Assembly: GCA_039519185.1 (NCBI GenBank)
Contig: CM076847.1
Coordinates: forward strand, 79,769,100 to 79,833,099
DNA from: Astragalus membranaceus
Lineage: Eukaryota > Streptophyta > Magnoliopsida > Fabales > Fabaceae
Reading direction: 5' to 3'
DNA length: 64,000 nucleotides
Part shown: positions 47,100 to 56,722 of the stretch, one piece after another
How positions within the stretch are numbered: position 1 is the stretch's first letter
Layout: each line of letters opens with the position of its first letter
Program-made: the position numbers and the translations under genes
Notes under the pieces: model-generated
The model's database searches: none
Seen by the model: the letters and a program-made list of their open reading frames with translations, nothing else
Told to the model about the DNA's origin: nothing

Positions 47100-48170
47100 C
47101 AAGTCATTTTGGTTTCATAAATTAACAGCAGAAATAAATTAACAGCAGACATAAATTAACAGCAGACACCTACTACAATCACTTGCAAAACAACACCAAA
47201 GATGGGATTCTGCAAAATACTGGGAAATTGTGCATAGATGTTGCTAAGATTACTTGTAAATCCTGCTAAGATTCTACCTATTAGTTTGGTCTGATACGAC
47301 CAAAACTAAAATCTTATAACCTTTAGAAAATGAGAAGCAAATGGTGTTTACACATTGCTTCTCTTTTTTCTTTTTTATATCTCTGATGTTTAGTAGAAAA
47401 AGTGATTAAAGATGACAGAAAAGGGTATTAGTGTTTGTTGATAGAAGAATAGAGAGAGGAACAAAAATGAGTTGTTGGAAAGTTAGAGATGGTGGATAAT
47501 ATTGATCAGTCAAAGTTAAGCATGATAATGAAAAAGTGGTAATAATGCCAGAGAGACAAACAAGCACCTTTGTCAGTCACATACACACACGCACTATATA
47601 CCTATCTACTCTCATCTATAACACGCTGCATGCCACTTCCACCAACAACAAAGAAAAAATAAAACATCTTTGTTCCATTCCATAATCATCAAGCTACAAC
47701 CTACCTACTACCACGTAAACATGCACAGAATCCCATCTTTCCTGTTTTCATTTTGCACAATTTCCCAGTGTTTTTAATCATGGTTTTGGTTTTGTTTTGG
47801 TGTTGTTTTGCAGATACAGAAGGTCATTTGACCATAGATGTTGCAAAACAACAACACAAATCCTGCAGATAAATTTCAGGGTGCAGAACTTCTAGACTAA
47901 TAAAATACAATCTAAATTAACTCGAATGGTAACAGGAATGCCTAAGTCATGGTATTAGCACACAGTTAGTATGGTAATGGGGAGTATGTTGATTTACATA
48001 TCAGCAACAATAACAATTTAACTAGCAAGTCCACTGCAAACTTTTTCAATATAAACACTATTAGATAAACATGATAATTGATCTAATAAACACTATTAGA
48101 TAAACTTTTTCAATTTAACTAGCAGGACAACACTAAAAATCTTAACTGGACAAAATAAAACTAAATCTTC
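47100..48170. other. Unassigned internal CACTA sequence with rearranged segments
   Basis: No coding frame recognised. Short blocks recur rearranged: GGGATTCTGCAAAATACTGG, then GAAATTGTGCATAGATGTTGC near 47200, reappear near 47725-47850 partly inverted (GAATCCCATCTTT, GCACAATTTCCCAG) and partly direct (CATAGATGTTGC). A perfect 9-bp-stem hairpin (GAGAAGCAA..TTGCTTCTC) lies at about 47331-47363. The CT-rich, promoter-like stretch 47580-47700 may be captured host DNA. Confidence 0.4.
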
Positions 48171-48171
48171 A

Positions 48172-49113
48172 CTAGGTGTTCCAACATACTCTCCATGCAA
48201 GGCGTAGGTTTCTTGGGTCATGCCCAAAATCGGGATAATCGATATCAATCTTTTTCCACTGCGGAGAATCTGCAGGGTGTCGTAGCATACCATCTTTAAT
48301 CCTTTCATCGTCATGCCAAGTCAACCATTTTGCGTCTTCTGAACTACGGTACATACGCCTAAATCGAGGGATTATGGGAAAATACCACAATACCTTTACT
48401 GGAGCAGATTCTTTCTTCCTATACCGTGATGCATTACATTTAGGACACGACTTTAACAATGCATGTTCATTCCGAAATAAAATGCAATCATTTGGACAAG
48501 CATGTATCTTCTCGTAGTTCAAACCAATGGTGCCTAACATTTGTTTTGCATCATACGTCCGAGAAGGGAGCACGTTGTCTTTCGGCAACATATCTTTCAA
48601 TAGTGCGAGTAACTCCGTAAAGCTCTTATCTGTCCATCCGTGGCAAGTTTTCAAGTTATACAGCTTTATCACAGCCAATAACTTTGTCAATTCAGTACAG
48701 CCCGCATACAACGGTGTCTCCGCATCGGTTATCAACTTCTCAAACATTTGAGGACAGTCATTAAGATCATCTTCAACCGCCTTTGTCATCTCTTCAAATT
48801 CGTCGCCATCAACTGTATATGTTTCAGGATAATCAACCGGATCACATCTTTGAGTGCTATTATCCATATTCGAAGGTTCACCTTTTTCCTCCCCATGCAT
48901 TGTCCAACAAGTATAACTTTGATCGATTCCGTTGGCCTTTAAATGTCTTTCCAACTCAAGTGCAGTAACTCGATTGGCGTAGCAACATCTTAAACAAGGA
49001 CACTTGAACTTACTAGAAGTTCCTAAACGTTGAACGGCAAAGTTCACAAAATATTCCACGCCTTCGCCATATTCTTTCGATAGACGATTCGCAGACATCC
49101 AATTTCTATCCAT
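48172..49113 (-). pseudogene. TNP2-like CACTA transposase, C-terminally truncated
   Basis: ATG at 49113. MDRNWMSANRLSKEYGEGVE starts the transposase-associated domain, with cysteines in CPCLRCCYANRV. The transposase_21 region follows (ELTKLLAVIKLYNLKTCHGW, SFTELLALLKDMLP, YEKIHACPNDCILFRNEH, CPKCNASRY, KVLWYFPIIPRFRRMY). It reaches DYPDFGHDPRNLRLA and then leaves the family pattern and stops at 48172, so the catalytic half is lost. 313 residues compared with 700-1000 or more in intact TNP2 proteins. The frame is otherwise open. The element would need a transposase from elsewhere. Confidence 0.88.
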
Positions 49114-49725
49114 ATTAGACCGAAATTTAATATAAATTCCTGATAAGAGAACTTAAACATATTAGAATAACACACAAAGTACAATTTTTCTAACCTAAGA
49201 CATCAGAGTTAGTTCTTTTATAGTTTAACTTAAAAATTTTGCTATATAACAACCGAAATTTATTATATCTAATTTCCTGATAAGAGAACTTAATGGTAAT
49301 TTTCTGAACCCAAGCCATTCAACCTTGGATAACGTCTTTTCTATGCAATTTAACATCCATCATCATGCAATTTAATCCAATTTTCGATTCAATTTCAACT
49401 CCAATTCAAACAATCATCAATTTCAAATACACCAATACTTATGAGTACATATGTCAATTGCTCAAGTGTCTAAACAATAACCACAATAAAAAGAAGAGAG
49501 AATAAGAAAAGTACCGTAACAAGGGGAAGCAACAACGAACTTGACCTAGATGTGAACGACAACAAGACAGAACTCGAACCTCCGCAAAAAGTACTCGAAC
49601 TAGACATAAAAAAATGAATTAATCAACAAGTAGGAGTAATATGCCAATTCAGAAATTTGAGTACAACATTCTAAACAAGACACACAATACACCACAAATG
49701 AAAGTATTAATAAGACAGTATGAAC

Positions 49726-50056
49726 CTGAAGAATTAACCAATTGTTCACCATCAACTATGAGAATCGGAACCTTATTGTAGTCAGACCATTTGATCTCTT
49801 TCTTGTTGATCGGATTTACTTCCACCACTTTGTACGGAACATCATAATAGTCTAGGAAAGCTGAAGAAAAACCAATTCAAAAAATTAGAAATTTTCAAAA
49901 CTATATCCATCTAATTAACTTACAAACAACGCAGCACGTTAATTTATTATGATAATAGAGTTCAGAAGAAACAATTTCAAAAAATCAGAAGTGAGAGTGC
50001 ATTGCATTATAAGGAAAATCAATCACCTTTAACCTTGCTGCAGAAAGGACAACATT
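49726..50056 (-). pseudogene. Captured exons of a prostaglandin E synthase 2-like gene
   Basis: Two spliced exon pieces on minus. Exon A (50027 to about 50050) ends CPFCSKVK with donor GTGATT. Exon B (49726-49860) follows acceptor TTTTCTTCAG and reads AFLDYYDVPYKVVEVNPINK, then KEIKWSDYNKVPILIVDGEQ, LVNSS, with a donor at 49725. Joined phases agree. This is the thioredoxin-fold, CxxC-containing N-terminal part of membrane-associated prostaglandin E synthase 2-like proteins (glutaredoxin/GST-like), a conserved plant household gene. Only about 53 residues are present, inside a transposon, with the splice sites retained, so this is transduplication, not a gene. Frames are undamaged. Confidence 0.75.
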
Positions 50057-51799
50057 CTAAACAAGACACACAATACACCAAGGACAAGGACAAAAGTGAA
50101 GGAGGTGTACCGCGTAACAGAGAGAGAGGGAGAGACAGAGAGAGCGAGCGTTCTGCGTGTTGACGGCGAGAGAAGGAGGTGTACCGTGGAACTCGCGTAT
50201 CTTTTCCTCCTTAGGATCAGTGCAGATGGCGAGAGAAGGAGGTGTGAGGAGTGGAGACGGTGGCGTTGACGGCGACGGTGGCGTTGACGGCGACGGTGCG
50301 CTTCCGTTGTGTTCTTAGGGAGAGAGAGTGAGACGTTGAGTGTTTAGGTTTGGAGAGGGAGAGTGAGTCGTTACGGGAGGGAGTGAGATCTGATGAGGAA
50401 ATTAGAAATTTTAATATAAGGCATCAGGGGCGCTTCTAAAAAGCGCTCCTAAAGGCCCTGCGTGTTTTGGCCTTCAGGGGCGCTTTTCTAAAAAAGCGCC
50501 CCTGAAGGCCAAAACACGCAGGGCCTTCAGGGGCGCTTTTTAGAAAGCGCCCCTGATGATGGCGCCCTTTTTTAACAATTCTGTTGTAGTGAAAACAGTT
50601 TAGGACTGAAATGAAGCATAAGTCTAAAGATGTTTTACATGTTGTTTATTCTGACCTGTGTGGACCTTTTGATGTACCCTCTAATTGGGGTAACAAGCAT
50701 TTCATGACTTTTTTAGATGAATTTTCTAGGAAAATTTGGCTCTACTTATACTCAAAACCAAAGGAGAAGCCTTTGGAATGTTCAAGGTAATGGCAGAAAA
50801 ACAAAGTGGCAGGAAGCTAAAGGTGCTTAGGACAGATGGTGGTGGTGAGTATAACTTAAAAGAATTTAAGGAATACTGCACACCCCAAGGTATCCTACAT
50901 GAAGTAACCCCTCATTATACCCCACAACACAATGGGATAGCAAAAAGGAGAAACAACCATTTTAGATATGGCCAGAACTATGATTAACCTAAAAGGTTTA
51001 CCTAAGAAGCTATGGGCAGAAGCTGTTCATACAACAGTGTACATTTTGAACAGATGTCCTACAAAGGGGCTGGAAGATAAAGATCCAGAATAAGTGTGGA
51101 ATGGAGATAAGCCTAGTGTGGCTCATCTAAGGGTATTTGCCTCTCTAACCTACAGCCATGTACCTGATAGCAAGAGAAAGAGGTTGGAGGACAAGAGCAG
51201 ACCTCTAATACTTGTGGGATACCATCCTACAGGTGCTTATAGCCTGCTAGATCCTAAGAATGATAAGATTGAGATATCAAGGGATGTTGTTGTGCTTGAA
51301 GACAAACAGTGGGACTAGGATAAGGCTGAACAAGTGAGTTCATTGGATACTACAGTCCTAGAAGAGGTTCTAGACACTAGACCAGAAGCTATTGGTGAAA
51401 ATTCTGATGAAGAAGAACCTTCCCAACCAGAGGCAGATCCTAATCTTCATGATTTGGAGGAAAATAACTCAGAACCAAAACCTGAACTTGCTGTTCAGGC
51501 TCTACCTAGGGCACAAAGGCCGAGACAGCCTCCTAGGAGACTTGCAGTGTTTGATTTAGCCACTTACAGTGAGGTGAATGAGAATGGTGACCTCATTCAC
51601 TTTGCAATGGTGGCAGATATGGAACCAGTTGACTTTAAGGAAGCCTAAAAGGATAAAAACTGGAAAAATGCTATGGTTGAGGAGTTAAGCTCCATAGAAA
51701 AGAATAAAACATGGACCCTAACACCTTTGCCTAAGAATAAGAACGCAATAAGTGTAAAATGGGTGTTTAAGCTGAAATTGGATCCTAATGGCAAGATAG

Positions 51800-54700
51800 T
51801 GTTGCACCCCGAAAAATCCCGGTTTGGGTTTCTCAATGTACAACGTGGAAAAATTTTGAAGCCGCCACCAATATTTTAATTTTAAGACCAAAACATTGAA
51901 AAAAGGTCTTTTGAACAAGGCGGATGGTCTTTTGAAAACTAGAGATATCGGTTCGGGGGTCGATTACGTGCGAGGAAGGTGCTAGCACCGCGCCCGTCCT
52001 TTCTACCGAAAGGGAACATCTAATTAAATGTGTGGTTTTAACGTTTGATTTGAAAAATATCTACATTTGCCTATTTATTTGAAGAATGAATGAGAAAACT
52101 TAATAAAAATTTTATTTTTGGCGAGAAAGGGGGAAAAAAAGGGTTTTTTAGAAAAAGTGCTTGACGGGACATGGCCCGCTCCTACGTATCTCCCGGTGCG
52201 ATGGAGAATTCAAAGCTACGTAGTTCTTGGTGTTTTGGTTTTGAAAATGTTTGAAAAGGGGAAGAGCTTTCATAATGATCAAGCAAGCAGAGGCTTTGAG
52301 TGATCATTACGAATGACTCTGAATAGTGTTCATGACAATCAAACAAGCCAAGGCTTTGAGTGATAGTCACTAATAACAATAGGTTTGAAAATGACTTTTT
52401 GGTTTGTTTTGTGAAAATGATTGGTTTAGGGTTGCGAAAAGGATTTTTATTTGTTGCGCTTGACGAGAACGTGACTCGCTCCTACGTATCCCAAATGGGA
52501 ATCAAAGCGACGTAGTTCTAGATTCTTTTGAAAATAATTGTTTGAAAACTCATTGTGAAAATGATTTTTATTTGTTATGCTTGACGGGATGTGACCCGCT
52601 CCTACGTATCCCAAATGGGAATCAAAGCGACGTAGTTCTAAGTGTCTTTTTCTGAAAGGTCTTTGTTTTTTATCTTTTTGGTGAGTTTTCGCAATAGGGC
52701 GAGCATTAGCGAGTGATTAAACTAAAAAAGGCTATGGGTAATCACTGCTAAATACTCAAAAAGAGTTGTTACCTCTAGTCAGACGAACAAAGGCTCTGAT
52801 TGACTATTAGTAACAACTTGCTTTTATTATATTTTCGAAAAGGTTTTCGAAGTAGGACGAGCATTAGCGAATGATTAAACTAACAAAGGTTATGGGTAAT
52901 CATCGCTAAGTACTCATGTGAAATTGAAGAACGTTCATAGAGATCAAACTAACAAAGGTTATGGGTGGCCTCCACTACTTGCTTATTTTTGTTTATTGAG
53001 AATGCTTTGAAAATTAATTGGTTTGGAAAAGAGTTTTTAGAAAATAAATAAATCATTTTCAATTGAATTCTATGTCCAAAACCAAATGCAAAATGAATGA
53101 ATGAAGTTCAAACATATTCAACTAATCAAGCAATCATGAACATGTTGATCATCAACTAAGATTAAGCATGCCAATATAATCAAGAGATTTAATTGTCAAA
53201 GATGCAAGACAAAGTTCTCAAAACAATTGTGCTTGTGTGTGAAGGGGAATTGCTACACAAGTTGGAAGCAATTTCAAGAGGGGAACATATGCCTCTATGC
53301 TACACTTGTTGGTAGTCTTATAAGGGCACATGATTGTGTAAAAGGGTTTGTGCACAATTAAGTCAAGACATTCAAATGGCATCAAGAACGAAGGAATACA
53401 ATTGATCATAGGCATAGAGTATTCTAGGTTAGGTGAATGAACATGTGAGCAATGATGCATGATTAGGCAAGCACGTGAATGCATGAGCATACAAGAATGA
53501 ATGCATGAATGAGTAGACGAGAGGATGCATGAGCATACAAGAATGCATGAGCATTTAAGTATGATTACGTTTATTATGCAAGGCATAGATACTTGAGAAT
53601 GCATGAGAGTGTCGCATAAAATAGGGATGAATGAAGATGCATGTGGGTGAAAATGTTTTGGTAAAAGGTTTAGGTAAGAAAGTGGTAAAATGTTTTTATG
53701 TTTTTTTTTTTGGTAAAAAGTTAATGAAGTGGTAAAGTAAAATGGTAAATTTATTTTACTTGGAGTACAAAAGTAATTTTTGAAAATTAGTAAAGGTAAA
53801 AAGTGAAAAGTAACTTATTAATGAAATGATACATGTGGAATGGTAAAAGTGAAAAGTTAATGAAATGCTAAAGTAAAAAGTAAGTGAGTGGTTAAAAATA
53901 AAAAACACATTGATACAATTGCATTCATTTACACAAGATCAAACAACTATCTCAAGCACAAAAATAGGCACAATTATTTCATGTCAAAATTCATAATCAA
54001 CATGTAAAACAAAGTACATGACTAAACCCTAAATTATCATGCCATGTTACAAGATAATTATCAAGCAAAACATGCATCTATTCTTCACATAAATTAAAGG
54101 AAAGAAAAAGGCAACAAAAACCCTAAATCTATAAGCTCAAAACCGAAGCCTCATACACCAAAAATCAAGCCCAAAATTCAACTTACAATTCATGACATGA
54201 ACAAGAAAATGCAAGGGAAATTAATCAAGCACAAGAACAACTCCTTCAAGGCCAAGGACCCATCTCAAACACCCAAAGCTCCCTAAGTCTTTGTCAAAAT
54301 GTTTGAAATGGATCCTCAAAGCAACAACAACAAGCAATCAAGAAGGAGTTGGGAGTAGAAGAGAGATTATGCAAGAAGAACTAAATATGGGATGCAAAGT
54401 TTCAAGGCTTACCTCAAAATCACAAAGAAATGAAGAAGGAGATGATATGAACACAAAGATTGCTAGCTCTTAGCAATTTGATGATGCAACCTTGAAGAGA
54501 ATGGAAGGAGTGATGATGATCTACAAAGAACTGAAGGATTTGAGGGTTGATTTTTGAAGAAAAATGGATGAGGGAGAAGGGGGTAGTTTCGCAAGAAGAG
54601 AGGAGAAGGGGGAAGCTTTGGTGTGCTAGGGTTTTGTGTAGGAGAATGAGAAGCCAAAAAAAGAGATCCATAGGTGTGGGAATGAGGGGGGTATTTATAG

Positions 54701-55659
54701 GATGAAACTAGGTCTAAGGGTAATTTAGTCTTTGTGCTTTTAATGTGCTCTAGGATTGAGTTTTGATTTTGGATGGAGGGTTGAGATCACTTATCACAAG
54801 AATTGAGGGTGGAGAGAAAACACAAAATGTGAGAGTGAGAGAGTGGGGGGAGAAAGTTAGAGGGGAAAAAAAAGGGAAAAGAAAAAAGAATTTCTTATTT
54901 TGGAAGAGATATTTTATGTGAGGTAGGGTTAAGGGCATTTTAGGGGAGAATTGTTACCAAAGAGGGAACTTTGGGTTTTCTTATGAATAGGTTAGTGTAA
55001 GTGAGTGGAGTAATTTACCAAAGAGGGTATAATGGAAGAGTGTGGAAGAAATTGGAGAGAGAGAGAGAGAGAGAGAATTCGTAGGTGGGGAGTGGAGGGA
55101 AGAAAAAAAACTTGTTTTTGGTATTTTGTCTTATTTGAAGACACTTCCTTATTTTGAGTTTGAATTTTGGTCATGGGAATAAAAGTGCACCTATTGGAAA
55201 TGTGTCACATATTTTTTTTGGGCACCATAAAATATTTCTTCTAGTCACCCATGACAATAAAAATTGTCACTTAAAAATTGAGGAATATTTAATGGTCCCT
55301 TTTTTTATTTTTCCATGCACTAAAAATGGAAAAATACATTTTTAATTATTTTTGACTAGGGTTTTCTTTCTAAAAATTGTACAAAAATTATCCTTGATAG
55401 AATAAAAATGTACTTTTTGTGGATGTGCATTTTTTTGCGAGAAAATCATCTTTTTGCAAAAAATGACCAAAATGCCCTTTTTGACCCTAAAACCCTAATT
55501 TGTCCAAAAGTACATTCCAACTCCAAAAATGATTTTAGGAACTTTGAAATGACTTCTATAACCCTAAATGCAATGCATGATGCTCTTTTCTCTTATTTAT
55601 TTATTTTTTGGGGAAAATTAGGGTTTTGACCTAAGCCGGACAAAATTGGGGTATGACAG
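51800..55659 (-). repeat. 3' LTR of the Ogre-like LARD (3860 bp)
   Basis: Complete LTR with TG/CA ends. It holds three copies of a unit with CTTGACGGGA, then CGCTCCTACGTATC and a CGACGTAGTTCT block (near 52160, 52460 and 52580), and imperfect repeats of ATCAAACTAACAAAGGTTAT. Open frames of up to 128 residues (53218-53604) are repeated in the other LTR and are not genes. Confidence 0.9.
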
Positions 55660-55672
55660 CTGCCCCTCTTTA
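55660..55672 (-). other. Polypurine tract of the LARD
   Basis: The minus strand reads AAAGAGGGGCAGC immediately before the LTR start TGTCATACC; it fixes the orientation. Confidence 0.75.
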
Positions 55673-55957
55673 TCTGGATTTTAACGAGGAATATGGATTG
55701 GCTGAAACATATTCCGAGGCAAAATAGAGATAAAGAATTCAGGAATTATACCGATTTTGTCTCCTTAGGTAAAAATCCGAATTTTCCCATTTTTCTTTTC
55801 TCATTTTTTGTTTTTGTTGATGTCAGATGAAAAATGCAATATGTATGCAAAAACAGATTAGATTTTTTTGAATCACCACTTGGCGTGCTAATGTAAAAAC
55901 AACGATTTGTGAGTTTAACACTTGGCGTGCAAAAGCAGGAAATAAAGCGGTAAAGAA
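55673..55957. other. LARD interior next to the polypurine tract
   Basis: AT-rich sequence with ACTTGGCGTGC twice (55877 and 55920). No coding signal. Confidence 0.5.
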
Positions 55958-56722
55958 GGAGCACTAAGGGCTCAGGATGAGCGCGGAGGGCTCAGGAGGA
56001 GCACAGAGGGCTCAGGGGGAGCACAGAGGGCTCAGGGGGAGCACAGAGGGCCCAGGATGAGCACAGAGGGCTCAGGATGAGCGCAGAGGGCACAGGAGAA
56101 GCGCAGAGGGCTCAGGATGAGCGCAGAGGGCTCAGGAGGAGCGCAGAGGGCTCAGGGGGAGCACAGAGGGCTCAGGATGAGCACAGAGGGCTCAGGATGA
56201 GCACAGAGGGCTCAGGGGGAGCACAGAGGGCTCAGGGGGAGCACAGAGGGCTCAGGGGGAGCACAGAGGGCTGAGGGAGAGCACAGAGGGCTGAGGGAGA
56301 GCACAGAGGGCTGAGGGGGAGCACAGAGGGCTGAGGGGGAGCAGAGAGGGCTGAGGGGGAGCAGAGAGGGCTGAGGGGGAGCACAGAGGGCTGAGGGTGA
56401 GCACAGAGGGCTCAGGGAGAGCACAGAGGGCTCAGGGGGAGGGGGAGCACAGAGGGCTCAGGGGGAGCACAGAGGGCTCAGGGGGAGCACAGAGGGCTCA
56501 GGGGGAGCACAGAGGGCTTAGGGGGAGCGCAGAGGGCTCAGGAGGAGCGCAGAGGGCTCAGGGGGAGCACAGAGGGCTCAGGGGGAGCACAGAGGGCTCA
56601 GGGGGAGCACAGAGGGCCCAGGATGAGCACAGAGGGCTCAGGGTGAGCACAGAGGGCTCAGGGGGAGCACAGAGGGCTCAGGGGGGAGCACAGAGAGCTC
56701 ATGGGGAGCACAGAGGGCTCAC
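55958..56722. repeat. 20-bp minisatellite, about 38 copies
   Basis: Consensus unit GAGCACAGAGGGCTCAGGGG, with recurrent variants (GCGCAG, GGATGA, CTGAGG). Register is kept for most of the array, with an 8-base slip near 56440. Because 20 is not a multiple of 3, the array is open in several frames with a 20-residue period, producing false proteins on both strands. No other copy of this array is seen in the window. Confidence 0.97.

Larger units (their letters stand above)
45400..50591 (-). mobile_element. CACTA element carrying TNP2-like, Ulp1 and captured PGES2-like sequence
   Basis: The right end read on minus starts CACTACAACAGAATTG. The left end on plus is CACCACAACAGAAAAGG, with the terminal CACTA changed to CACCA. 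The flanking AAA (45397-45399 and 50592-50594) is the 3-bp duplication. Subterminal arms have GGGGCGCTTTTTAGAAAGCG-type palindromes, with three tandem 50-bp units at 45490-45630. All genes read on minus: captured exons (49726-50056), truncated transposase (48172-49113) and Ulp1 protease (46020-47049). It interrupts copia gag-pol. Confidence 0.9.
43857..51799 (+). pseudogene. Copia gag-pol, decayed and split by a CACTA element
   Basis: Starts MTSANLSTQVPKLTGKNWDR, with copia gag continuing QMEATFGFHGVL and LQSLRKPYENLNMQQGETVA in changing frames. It continues with a CCHC knuckle remnant (CDKHGHYATEC), the protease motif WYLDSSCSNHMTG (about 44870) and the pre-integrase LWHKRFGHLNFKSLCNLS (about 45267). 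After the CACTA come the integrase core (VYSDLCGPFDVPSNWG, LRTDGGGEYNLKEF, HYTPQHNGIAKRRN), LILVGYHPTGAYSLLDP and the start of reverse transcriptase (NKTWTLTPLPKN, SVKWVFKLKLDPNG). It is then cut at 51800 by the Ogre-like LTR. Domain order gag-PR-INT-RT is copia. At least eight in-frame stops, so it is dead; the rest of RT and RNase H probably lies beyond the window. Confidence 0.85.

Noticed and set aside
53218..53604. 128-residue Cys/His/Ser-rich ORF, repeated at 63034
   Set aside because: It lies within LTR sequence and repeats only because the LTR does; it is the complement of ATGCATGAGCA-type repeats.
55958..56722. CRISPR-like regular repeat array
   Set aside because: Units are directly adjacent without unique spacers, and the genome is plant nuclear.
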